Shown in pieces: positions 1 through 28,200 of a stretch of 64,000 bases of DNA; position 1 is the first letter of the stretch; the number at the start of each line of letters is the position of its first letter. The notes under the pieces are model-generated. The model was not told where the DNA came from. It searched no databases and saw only the letters and a list, made by a program, of their open reading frames with translations. A program made the translations under genes and the position numbers. Source of the stretch: Pogonophryne albipinna (Eukaryota > Chordata > Actinopteri > Perciformes > Artedidraconidae); NCBI GenBank assembly GCA_028583405.1, contig CM053260.1, positions 20,770,569 to 20,834,568 on the forward strand, written 5' to 3'.

Positions 1-15168
<15,168 letters not shown>

Positions 15169-15500
15169 GATTGTCCACGTTCAGAGGAGAGCGGCAGCTT
15201 GTATTCCTGTAGTAATCCTATATTCCTCCGGTCACTCCGGGCTTTCCGCCTCCGGTCCGCCTGCCACATCCAAGTTTATTATCCTCGACTCTTTAGTAGA
15301 TGGTCTCTCGCCGGTGAAGTACACTGCTGGGACGTGAGATCTTCGCGGATTCCCTGGCGAACATGCATACTGCAGAGGGGTGGGCTGCTCCGACAGTCAC
15401 TGCGATGGGATCACTCAGTCTCCACTGCAAGCCGCCTGTGCACCAGCGAGGGGCGGGATCAGCTAGGCAAGGTACACTGGGGCTACAACAGTGAGGCCAC
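15169..15500 (-). promoter_or_regulatory. adamts9: adamts9 5' leader and probable promoter
   Basis: More GC- and CpG-rich than the surrounding DNA, directly upstream of the initiator ATG, with a GC box (GGGGCGGG at 15450-15457). I see no TATA box at a fitting distance. A 30-codon upstream ORF (15279-15368) ends before the main ATG. The transcription start cannot be fixed from sequence alone. Confidence 0.45.
15279..15368 (-). other. upstream ORF in adamts9 leader (30 codons with stop)
   Basis: ATG at 15368-15366 to TAA at 15281-15279, wholly upstream of the adamts9 start. It begins with the same ATGCATGT octamer as the main ORF. It is only relevant if transcription starts above 15368. Confidence 0.35.
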
Positions 15501-17129
15501 TCCCGGTAAATACATACAGTATAGGCCTACTGTAGTGACGAAAGTGGTTACAACAAATGTCCACTGTGAATGGCGGGATATGATCGGTGACTCGGTTGTT
15601 TAAAAGTATTTTTAAGCTGCTGTAAACAATTCTAAGTTAACACCAGCTTCTAGAGGGTCCCCACTCTGGGCCAGAGACCATAAGAGACTCAATTAACTGA
15701 CTTCATTAAGTATATTTATGGGGTGACTATATTGTGAATGTGTTGCACAAATACTGACATTACAGGCATTGGACAAAAATCCAAGCCAAAACAAAGATAA
15801 AACTTATGTTTAATCAATTTGCAATATTATTCCAACTATCATCAATATATGCCTAAAACTCTTATTAGCACAACATAACCTTACATAAAGTCAGGAACAA
15901 AATATATATAAAATGACATGACAGGTAGGACATCTCTTTTGAGTGAACATCTTTAAGGTGAAAACTAAGACAATCTTGAAAAACGTTATCTTAAATCAAA
16001 AGAGCTCCCTTCCTAAATGAAGGATACATAAATTAATGGAAACATGGTACAAGTCTGTTTTTTTATTTTGTGTTGTTCATGTATTATTATATTTTAATTG
16101 GGCTCCATTTTACATTTCTCAACTCGATAGGAAAGGTAAGGATGTATACGATCATCCTTATTCTGGAAATTCACCACACCATTTTTTTGTGAGTGTTTTT
16201 GTCGCGATCCATGATAACATCCTGTGTCCAATCCCTACCCACGTTCTTTGAATATCTTTGGGTTAATAAGGATTTGAGGGGTGGGCTTTCACAGTTTGCA
16301 GAACAGATCGGTGACAGTGAGGTGGGGCCCATATAGGGAATGCCTGCCCTAGGGCCACAAGCTAGATAATCTGGGCATGGCTGTATACTTAGAAGTTCAC
16401 GGGATCACAGAGTGACAAAATGCAAACTGGCAAGCAGCGAAGCCATATACAGTAGTGATTTGAGGTCTTAAGTAGGTGCTGGAAAAGGTATTGTGTAGGG
16501 ATAATGGTAATGGTTTTATGAGCTATAGTCTCCTCAGCAGAACAATGCTACAGGCTGTATGGAAGCCTTTGTAGGTGCCTTTGTTATGTGGAGGATCAAA
16601 GAGTGGGGTATCCAGTCTGCCTCCTGCTCCATTCAGGAACCCCCTGAACGGATACACACAGAGAGAGTGACAGAATAAACAGCATGATCTGCTAACTTTT
16701 AAACATATTTTTTGAATAGAAATATGCACTAAATAAATAGTCTATTAGCTCATCCCAGACACATCACTGTTTATGGTGACCAATGAGAAATAGAACAGAA
16801 ATGGCAGTAATATGTTTGAAGTAGTCACTAGAGTAGCAATAGAGTCACCATTATGTAGTTTGTCCACCCGACACCACACAATGTCATTTTTAAATGTATC
16901 AATATTACATACCAAGACTGGAGATATGATTTAGGTTACCTAATTACTTTCTGGAATATTAGACCTGTTACAAAGCAAAGAAACAACAAAACAGGTGCAA
17001 CTAGTATGGTTAAAGTGACCTGGCCATTTCTACTGATCATAATTCCATTGTTGAGGTCTACGAGAATAGATTTACATCGTTCAATGTTCCAAAATCACAT
17101 TGGTTTCTCATACAGCATCTCTGTATGTG
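15501..17129. other. no gene seen (upstream of adamts9)
   Basis: AT-rich, no spliceable coding exon or repeat family recognised. Any distal adamts9 promoter elements would lie here. Confidence 0.5.
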
Positions 17130-17340
17130 TATTCACTCTCTGTCCTAAACGGCTTGTTGGAGCTCCAACGAGGCGTTCTGGGGCAGCATAGACAGGTCTT
17201 TTCTGTGTTAGAGTTTTACTCCCTACAGAGTGTACTTTGAGGGTTTGTGACTCTGCAGACCGTTTACATGCAGAAAAACCTTCATAACACACAAGGGGAC
17301 GGGTAATAACCAGAAAAGCATGGCATGGGACCTTTAAGAA
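17130..17340. repeat. probable interspersed repeat
   Basis: CpG-containing block ending GGGACCTTTAAG, matching the style of the repeat in adamts9 intron 16. Family not identified; ends approximate. Confidence 0.4.
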
Positions 17341-18121
17341 AGGCTCCATTCCAATTCAGTTATCAGTTATCCTGCACATTAGCTGGACCCTAAAACTGAG
17401 AACCTATACGGAATGCAGCCATCAATTATTGTTATTAATGTTACCTGGGCTTTTCCTGTAATTACATGCACCTGCGTAAAACTACATTTGTAACACCTGC
17501 TTTCTTAATGAATACTATTCAAGGATACAATTGAAATTACAATTCAGGACTGAAGGATAGTATAGGATATTTGACACCTTGTGAATACGTTTTAGTAACA
17601 GAGACAACTTAGCAAGTCAAAGGACAAGGATATTGTATCAAACAATACAAACATTTCAGTCTCTCGCTCGTAGCAATAGGAAGAAAATAATAACTTACCA
17701 GCAGGTTGACAGACTTCCAGTAACTCCCCATTATTAACAGTAGTAAACAATTACATACATAACTGACAGAAAAGAGGTGCCGTTGATGTACCCGGATGTA
17801 AGAACACAACAGACGTTAAATTGAAGATATCGCGGTATTTTGACTATCGTTCAGCAGTAATGTGGTCAGTGCTGCCTCTAGTGACCGGAAGCTACATTGC
17901 ATCAATTTGAAACTACACCATAGGCCCATAATACATGAACCATAATTCATTATAAAAAAATAAGTGTCCTGATTTTGTTTGGCTTATTTTGATGTACTAT
18001 TACATTTATAGGTTTGATAAAAACAAGCTTCTTATTTTGTACATATATATTATTAAAAACATGTTTTTATATTTGTCAGTTTTAATCTTTAAAAGATATC
18101 TCAACTGTAAAACTGACATCA
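17341..18121. other. no gene seen
   Basis: AT-rich sequence without recognisable exons or repeats. Confidence 0.5.
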
Positions 18122-18144
18122 CCCCCCCCCCCCCCCCCCCCCCC
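18122..18144. repeat. poly(C) run of 23
   Basis: Uninterrupted C23 on the plus strand (G23 on the minus strand). Confidence 0.95.
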
Positions 18145-19370
<1,226 letters not shown>

Positions 19371-20894
19371 TTCTCAATGGATGGTCATTGAGGTCATCAG
19401 AGTCACCCTGAGTTGTGCGCAAGCAGCATCATTCAGAGCCGCTATCAGCAGTGTAAACTTCACTTCCCCTCCAGATCAGATAGTCGGCCGTTAGGGAGCG
19501 GAAAGCTTGAATGAAGTAGCAAAGCCTGGCCTGGGATTTAAAAGAGATACAATTTAATTGTGGAGCTTTCAAAATCTCGTTGTACTCTCCCTCGGCCCCC
19601 ACCCTGTCAGACTTTCTTGGCCCAGTGAACTTGTCTTCATTACAAAGCAATATCTATGTGTGGTGAATTGAAAGTGTGCTAGCGGTTTATAATGTACAGA
19701 CCATTAAGCCACTTAAGGCCAGTTTTGTTGTGGTGTTGCTCAACACACAATGAAGAGTACAAGATGGACAATTTGAGAGGAAAATGTAATTATTTAAAGT
19801 GGGGAAAAAAATGTATTCATAATTGAAACAAGAAGTTACATCTTAATCACACGCAAATGACAAGCTGGCTGCTCTGTAAGGCACAGCGGTACATTAGGGT
19901 AAATGCTGACAACATTACAATGTTTACCATCTTAGTTTAACGAGTTAAAAAAAATTCTAGACTAGCTGGGGCTGTCAGTTATTTTAAGCAGATTGTAGGC
20001 ACTTTCCTGAGGGGTAAATCAATGTGCGTGTGTGTGTGTGTGTTCATGTGGGTGCACACAATAAATGTCATTGTAACAAGTGAGTCCTGCAGCAAATGTT
20101 TGATTTGTACACGAAGTACAGACTTATTATACTTTCAGCATGGGACCTCTTGGGACCGGCAGTAATTGGGTAAACATCCAGAGACACATGGCTCTCTAAG
20201 ACCTGCAGGCGTACACGTCGTACAAACGACACAACGATAGACACACATGTTTAAACTTCAAGTCACATGCCTGCAATCTTTTAATTTGCAACAGCAGACA
20301 GCAGGGGATGAGAGCTATACACCAGGGAGGGGAGGCGACCCTGTAAATTGACTTTTAGGATGGTCCTGAGCGAGTTTATGTTGGGTGAGAGCTGAGTGAA
20401 AACAACGCTCAACATCTGAAGTGCAATTAGGACATTGAAGGAGCTTTCAAGACCACAAGATAGGCGCTTGGACTCTACCCAACTCGCACAGCAGCTGTCC
20501 GCGGGTCTCTCCAACTTCAAAATTCTTCCCAGATTCTCTGGCTCTCTGTGGAATGGCAACAATAGACTTCAAGCCAAAGACTAAATTAATCGGACCCCAG
20601 ATTGAAGAGAGGAGGAGGAAGAAGTCATAGGAGGTGTAGTGTAGTGTAGCCTGGATACCAGTGTGCCATAATGTAGGCCATATACCAAGGAGACCCAGCT
20701 TCAAGGGTCCTCTGGATCCCAAAAGGCTCTTCTGATTCCACAAACTCCTTTGTTTACAGGAGACTCAGCTAAGTAAGCCATTCTCCCTTCACTTTAACTT
20801 TGTAGAAAGGCATGTGTTTTTTCATAACATGATGTTGAGTGCACTTGGTGAAGGGAGGGGAATGCAATGGGCAAGGCTCATTCAAAGCTCTACT
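19371..20894. other. no gene seen
   Basis: No supported exon; a short TG run lies at about 20027-20042. Confidence 0.5.
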
Positions 20895-21046
20895 CATACC
20901 CATGGTGCATCACAGGGTCAGTGGTTCAGTCCCCAGCCCCATGTCCTTTGGCAAGCTACTTAACCCCAAATTGTTCACATCTCTACAGTGTTTAAGTGCT
21001 TGTTAGTCGCTTTGGTAGAAGTGTCAGCTAAATAACATGCAATGTA
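20895..21046 (+). mobile_element. tRNA-derived SINE-like copy
   Basis: B-box-like GGTTCAGTCCCC at 20923-20934, then the AACCCCAAATTG segment and the tail AGTCGCTTTGGTAGAAGTGT to ATGCAATGTA. The same tail, with few changes, ends the SINE at 25031 and the LINE at 49712. The A box is weak. Confidence 0.6.
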
Positions 21047-21372
21047 AAAAAAAATGAACTATATTCTGTATATAACCCATTTAATTATGAGCCACAGGGG
21101 ACACAAACATTCAGTCCTGACACCAAAGGCCAAGGTTCACTACTGTAAACTTACTTTTGTTATGCAAGTTAGGTACTTAACTAACACCAAGTCAGTAAAA
21201 CACCTTACAAATGCATTCATTTAACACCAAAACATAATATATTCCTAAAACAAACCAATTAGTTTTGTTAAAACTGGTTCTGAAGGGGGTAGGGCACGGC
21301 TAGGGGCCCAGCTTGATATTATGATATTGTGGATCTTGTTTCTAGAAGTCCTGATATCATCACTCCACAGTC
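20954..21372 (+). repeat. direct duplication, copy 1 (about 420 bp)
   Basis: Nearly identical to 22128-22547 at an offset of about 1174 bp, from AGCTACTTAA to CACTCCACAGTC. The few differences I found are C/G near the start, an A-run length change and T/C in GTTA(T/C)GCAAG. Confidence 0.95.
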
Positions 21373-21894
21373 TTACCCCGGCCCCAGCACGTTACAGAGT
21401 CAGCTCCCAAGGAACCCCTTCCTTACAAAAGGACAACATGGTGACCTAATCACACTCAGCTGCAAGAGAAAGTAGGAATCAATGACACCCCTTAGCCACC
21501 TGACTTTTTTTATGGACACAGCACAGCTGGAGTGACAAACTGAGTGCAGAACAAACGAGGGGAACAAGGGTGGGTAAAATAATCCCACTGCTAAAGAAAC
21601 ACACACTTATTTAAAATTCCTGATTAAATACTAAAGGCAGGATCCTCAAGATCTTTCTCTCCAGCTGTTTCACAAAGTACCAAAGAGTCATGTTTAATAC
21701 GTTTAAGGGTTACTCACATATGACGACCCACATGTTAACCAGAAGCACATGAGCTCTTTCACCATGTGTTGGTTGTCATGCATGCACAGTGTATGCACTG
21801 CAGTTTGAGTGCAGAGCCGTGATCTTTACATCATCAACAACTATGACTGCTCAGTAGATCTGTTTCTCCTCTGCTCCATTTTGTCCTAAGTGTT

Positions 21895-21992
21895 CTGTCT
21901 TTTGCTTTTAATCTGTAAAGCACTTTGAATCGCCACGTGCTGAAAAGTGCTATATAAATAAAATTGCCTTGCCTCGCCTCGCCTCGCCTTCT
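21895..21992 (+). mobile_element. LINE/SINE-type 3' tail with GCCTC repeats
   Basis: TAAAGCACTTTGAATCGCC and GTGCTATATAAATAAAATTG followed by short GCCTT/GCCTC repeats. The same tail type occurs at 33555-33632. Confidence 0.6.
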
Positions 21993-22127
21993 GGGTCATG
22001 GACTCTATGTAATGCTTGTCAGCGCTTTTAGAATAGGCTGGCCCGGGTCCTGCAGGCAGGGCCACGTGTAAATGGGTCTTCTGGGACCAAGAGGAGCCAG
22101 GGAGCTCACTATAGCTGACAGGGTCTC

Positions 22128-22547
22128 AGCTACTTAAGCCCAAATTGTTCACATCTCTACAGTGTTTAAGTGCTTGTTAGTCGCTTTGGTAGAAGTGTCA
22201 GCTAAATAACATGCAATGTAAAAAAAAAATGAACTATATTCTGTATATAACCCATTTAATTATGAGCCACAGGGGACACAAACATTCAGTCCTGACACCA
22301 AAGGCCAAGGTTCACTACTGTAAACTTACTTTTGTTACGCAAGTTAGGTACTTAACTAACACCAAGTCAGTAAAACACCTTACAAATGCATTCATTTAAC
22401 ACCAAAACATAATATATTCCTAAAACAAACCAATTAGTTTTGTTAAAACTGGTTCTGAAGGGGGTAGGGCACGGCTAGGGGCCCAGCTTGATATTATGAT
22501 ATTGTGGATCTTGTTTCTAGAAGTCCTGATATCATCACTCCACAGTC
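22128..22547 (+). repeat. direct duplication, copy 2 (about 420 bp)
   Basis: Second copy of 20954-21372. The B-box part of the SINE-like element is missing, so the duplicated unit starts inside that element. It ends close to the LINE fragment that follows. Confidence 0.95.
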
Positions 22548-22559
22548 AGCTGTAGACAG

Positions 22560-23440
22560 TTAATCTTTTAATTAAGTATTTTTTTAATTTTTTTTTTGTC
22601 AATTTATTGAACATGTCAGAAACAAAAACATACAACAATAATATATATATATATTTTTTCTTTTTTTTCTTTTTTTTCTCACTCAAATTAATAATTATAA
22701 CAAAGTACAACAAAAACAAAAAAACAACAATAATTCTCAAATAGTCTCTGTCATGTTCAACAGGGGCAAGAAGAAGCTTAAAAAAAACGTTTCTGGTCCT
22801 CCCCCCTCTAGCATATATTTTTCTTATAAATAAAACATTAGGTCATCGTCATCAGCGACATGTTTGTCTTGTTAATTTGTTTGCTTTTTGACAAAACAAT
22901 CAGAAAGAAATTACTTTTACAATTACAAGAAATAACAACAAATGGGATTTTACAGGTCCTGTTCATAACCATTAATGATTTGGCTCCTAAATAATACTTT
23001 CAGTTTAGATAGACTTGTACAATATTTCAGTGCATCGTTACAGTTATTCCACAGACTAACACCTTTTGATGAGATGCAATGAAGTTTGGCATTTGTTCGT
23101 ACGGGTGGTTTTTTGAAAATGCAGTTTCCTCTCAACATGTTGCTTTCTCTCTGTGTGAAAAGTCCCTGGATATTATGAGGTAATTGTTGATTTGCGGCTT
23201 TGAACATAATTTGAATAGTTTTATAGTCAACCAGGTCTTGTAGTTTTAGTGTTTTTAGTTTGATGAATAATTTATTTGTTGGTTCTCTGTACGTAGTTTT
23301 ATGTATAACTCGTATGGCTCTTTTTTGCAGGATGAAGATAGGATGTGTATTTGTTTTATATGTGTTCCCCCAAACTTCCACACAATACATCATGTATGGA
23401 TTGAGGTTGGCTGTGACATAATTAAGATATGCTTGTTCTG
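22560..23440 (-). mobile_element. 5'-truncated LINE (CR1/L2/Rex-like), C-terminus of ORF2
   Basis: Open frame from about 23440 to 22950 contains NYVTANLNPYMMYCVEVWGN, FILQKRAIRVIHKT, KGVSLWNNCNDALK and FRSQIINGY. These are typical of the end of the reverse-transcriptase ORF2 in Jockey-superfamily LINEs. An in-frame TAA lies just upstream and the catalytic core is absent, so it is a dead, 5'-truncated copy. The 3' UTR runs to TTCAATAAATTGAC near 22600. Confidence 0.85.
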
Positions 23441-25030
23441 CTAAGTAGAGTATTTAAACTAATGCTGATGTGGTGCTTATTAATGGGTGTGCATCTTGAG
23501 AATAGGGAAAGTGATTTTTAACTTTTTAATTATCATTCAGTCATTTTATTTGACGTTTTATGTAATGCATTTATTCCATTTTATTGTCTTTCATTTTTGT
23601 GAGATTATTACAGATATTACTAATATTTTTCTGATATTGTGTTTTACTTTATAATGTATCCTATTCTTCATTAATTTGGCATTTTATCCCTGTTTTAATA
23701 TGTATTATGTGTTTTTTCCCATATTGTAAATCCCTTTGTGCTGCATTTATTATATGAGAGGTGCTAAACATATCATTTTTCATCATTAATGTTGTAGTTA
23801 TCCATTTGCAATTCCAACAATTGAAAGAAAATGACCATGGATCCTTTAAAAAAAAAAAAACATTAATTAATTAAAAAAGAAATGTGTTTGCAGTAGAATA
23901 AGACAATGATGGGGAAAAACAGTTGACACCTTGCGTCCTGCCAAAAGAACTAGGAACAGATGAGCTGTTGTTTTTCACAATATGGATCAACCACAGGAAC
24001 CTTGCACTAAGACACATAACACAACAATATGGTGAATGCTATACTATAATTATGAAACCCAACAAAGAGCAGAAAACGTTTGCGTATACAAAAATTAAGC
24101 AATGCATTCTTTGAGTTTTATGTTAGCTTTGTCTCGCCTTATTCGATTAACTCCATAAGCACATGTTGTGTAAGTCACTCCCTTAATCATACCAGGGCCT
24201 ATTCAAACATGATGTGAAACACAGCATGGATATTATTTGTGCAGCCAAGATAGTCATGATTAATTTGTATCAAGCTGCACAAACTCAAATAACCTGCCCA
24301 CCTAGAATGAAAACACATCTGTCACAGCAACTGATGTTCAACTACCACAGTACCTGCATTGGATTTAAAACAGCTGGATGCTGAAAAGAGGGCTGCAATA
24401 TTAGTTTTAATAAAATTGGCTGAAGAAATTGGAGAAATATGGTGCATGTATGTGCTAGCCCAAAACTCATAATATTAATCGATTGGGAATGACAATACAG
24501 AGTACCAAATAATAATACAAGGTATACAAACCTGTATGTAGTAGGCCAATAACATTTTACAATTGTTTCTGGCTCCATCAAGGTTCCTTCTGTTCTTGTC
24601 CTGTTCGTACTGTTTACTTGATGAAGGTATATGCTGAAAATACTGTCATACACTGTATGTGTTGCACACCTGGCCCTTCTGTGCATCTTCTTCTGTGCAC
24701 TGTTTAGGAACGGACGGCTTCAAAGGTACAGGGAATATCCTTTGTAAGATGGCTAGGATTCGAGGTTAGATCCCCGCAGGAACCCCGTCATTCCTCCGCC
24801 AGATAAGTAAGGGCACTAGTCTGTGAAGGAAATTGGGTACTGTAGACAGGATTGCTCTGTTGGAAAAATATATAAGAAGTTATTGATACACAGCCACGCT
24901 GTAAAAAACCTAAAGGGGTGTACAGGAAACGTTACTTTGAATCATATTTGGTATGTACTAGCCTGTGTAGTTTGATTGCTTATGCAAAAAAGTCTCTGTT
25001 AATGACATCACCTGAGTTTCATCCCTGATA
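23441..25030. other. no gene seen
   Basis: AT-rich. A weak tRNA-like B-box (GAGGTTAGATCCCC at about 24761-24774) may be a decayed SINE. Confidence 0.45.
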
Positions 25031-25222
25031 TTACATTACATGTTAGACGCTTTTATCCAAAGCGACTTACATACTCAATACTGTGGACAATCCCCACAGG
25101 AGCAATTTGGGGTGAAGTGTCTTTCCCAGGGACACAACGACATGCTGACTGCAGTGGGGTTTGAACCTGTGCTCCCCTGATCCGAACACCTACGCACGAG
25201 TCCACTGCGCCACAGCTTCCCT
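25031..25222 (-). mobile_element. tRNA-derived SINE
   Basis: On the minus strand: A box TGGCGCAGTGG (25212-25202), B box GGTTCAAACCCC (25167-25156) at normal tRNA spacing, a middle section CACTTCACCCCAAATTGCTC, and the tail GTAAGTCGCTTTGGATAAAA to ATGTAATGTAA. Pol III promoter elements look intact. Confidence 0.85.
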
Positions 25223-28200
25223 GTGATATAACCCAAGACATGCTCACATATGGGGGAAGGCCAGCAAACCAATGGCGTCGCTATTACCAGATATTCTCTG
25301 CTCTTGCTGTCCTGTTTTTCACATTAACTCCCACCTGCGTCACCCTGAGGTTCAGTTTCGATCAAGTTTGAACACTGCCGTCCCACGTCTGAGGTCACAT
25401 CATCACACATTAGTTTGGAGTTTGTTTTCTCTGCTTATTTAAGTTACCCATGGGACTTTATATCTCTGCCACACCTATTGTCAAATGTTTGGATGGTAAT
25501 TTAACCTGAGGCAAGTTGGTCACAGCACTGTTATAAAATAGCATACTTCTTGTTTTTGTAGTTGAGTAAGGGGTCAATGATGTACTTGAGTCAAATCCAA
25601 TCCAGACATATTGAAATAGTGTTACTTGGCCTTTGACTCATATATAGAAAACACATACCCGTAAAAACAGCGTACCTATGCTTTTGAGCAAAACATGACC
25701 CTTATTTATTCAACTAAATGTGTATCACAGTAAAACGTGTCATGCTTTAAAAGTTATATTTTAGTATATATTCCTAGCACTCTATAGTGTGTTTAAAAGC
25801 CTCACAAACAAGTCAAAGTGAGCCAAAAATGGTGGCAAAATGAACCTGTCTCTTGAGGCACCTCATTGTTAATCACATCCTTTGAGGTCAGGCAGAACAT
25901 AGCTGTAAAGAATGTTTTAATATTACAGGAATGCCAACTTTGACACAAACACAATGCTTTAAAACAGCACGTGTTTCTAGAAGGTTTGGAGAGGCAGAAA
26001 GCTGCATTGTTGCCTGTGTAGGAGGAGCAGGGCTCTGTTTTCGACATTAGTCAGTGAAAGTGACATTTCATAACCTCATCTGAAAATATCCAGACGATCA
26101 AAGGTTTTGATCACTTCAAAGAGAAGTACCACAATCAACTAATGGTGGTCCGACATGAGCGGGCCTTTAATCAGTGTGGAATGATGGGATACATTTCTGA
26201 ACAGCTGGACTTCACAATGTCGAGCTCGGAGACAGCAACAACTGGACAGAGTTGTTGGCTAAATAAAAGTCGCAAATTTGAATCTTCACAGAGTCAAACA
26301 GATTTCACGAGCACAAAAATTGAATAATTTTGGACCATAGGAAGTCGAAAATGGTTGTTAACAGAAGCCAATTACCGTAAATACATTTTACAAGTGAAAG
26401 AGATCCATTAAAAGCCACAGTCAAAAGGCCACTCAGCCTTATGCCCTGCACATATCCACCTATAGTGAGGCTGTTCATCAATGACATCACCTTTGTATTG
26501 AATAAGCTACTCTTGCTACACCTCTTTCCTTCCAGCATTGCACATATGCAGTTACCAATAATTGACATCGGCTGATTACCAAACACAGCAGTGACACTAT
26601 TTTTTGCGTAGTATTGCATTTTTTAAATTAAAATATTATTCTATTATAATATAACCCTCTTCAGATCAAAAACACAATGCTGGGTTCGTGTGAAGTTAAT
26701 TATACACTGGCCTATATGTCACAGCAGAAAAACACTCTCTTTAAATCCATTCAGTACAATTTGGTTTTGTGTGTATGGCGTTTGAAAGGATAAAGAAAGA
26801 GACAAACCTCTAAATTCTTTCTATAGCCTACCAAACACTGCCCTTTAGGGAGCCCGATAACAATTGGTCAGCCATGTTAAGAAAAGCAACACTTAACGGC
26901 CTTGGTTGCGGTTGTTTAGCTATGAATGGACCCCGGTTGCTTGTAGGCGATTTCAAAAATTGCAGTAATTTATGGTGAATTCCATTTAAAATTGCTTTGA
27001 ATACATCCATCCACATAACCATCTCAGTTAAAACGATGATGTTTGTCAATAAGAGCAAATATCAATGTGTTATTCTTGACGGTATGTGTTCCCCTCTCCT
27101 TCACATGTCATGTTGGTATATGCTCTCTCCTCTGCTTGCCTGCAGTCTGGTGGACATCCTGCTGACACTATTTTAGCCCCTTTCACAAGGGTGTGCTGAC
27201 CGCAGCCTGCCTTTGTAGTTTGTATACTAAATGCACAGCAGAGAGGGATCCTTTTTGGGCCCGTGGTTTCCTGAAACAAGCCATCTGCAACTGCTCTGCT
27301 CTTTCTACTTGCCCTGAGGAAAGAGGACATGCACAAATAAAGTGGATTCATATACTGTGAGGACCTCAACAAAGAATTCATTTTGTCGTCCTGCTGTGGA
27401 CAGGATTACTGCGACCCATAAAACCTTTTTTATTGGTTCCACTTATGGCAATTAGCATCTCCTTTTGATGGTAATGAAGTCTTTTCCCTATGAACATGAG
27501 CTATTTCTTAAAAAGCCAAGACATATGGATGTTTAAGGTCAACACTCTCAGATTTCACTTTTGCGATTTATTTCAGTTTTTAGGCCTTACTGCTTTCCAT
27601 CCAATCACCAATCCTTAGTATGTCCATCAGGGCCATCGTAGTTGATTAGGGTGGTGTGTGTTGGTGTTTAGCCTCTAGGATGCTTCAACAACAGCAGCAT
27701 CTTTTTACGTACAATTTCCAAATGTTTCAGTAGCTCACTACAGGGGTTTTGATTGGTTACAGGACAAAAGCCAACAAGGGTGTTCCTAATCTTTTCTACA
27801 GATACTGACCGTGCTCTGGGAAGTTTCAGTTTGCAGATGAAAGGAGAAGCGGAAAGAATAAAGTGGGAGGGAACGAGAGAGAGTAGAGGAGGAAACAAAA
27901 TGGGAAAACAGAGGAAATCCTATTTGACAGTGTATATCTCTCCGGGTTGCAACGGAGCAGATACTGTTTACATGTAATCCAAAGGTTAGCCATCACATAC
28001 AATAATGAACGGCATACAAAAAACCTCATCCTGCTGTGCCACTGGCTCCACTGGAAGCTGTAGGCAAAGGCAACATCGATTTACCAGACAATTTATGGAA
28101 ATGCTTTACCAAGACTTATACTCCTTTTACTTTTAAACTTGAAAGCTATATAGGATGGATTTTCTGTGCATTTTCTCCGACAAGAGCCCTTCACAGAACA

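Noticed and set aside
25156..25212. Functional tRNA gene
   Set aside because: A and B boxes are present, but there is no cloverleaf with a proper acceptor stem, and it continues into a SINE body and tail.
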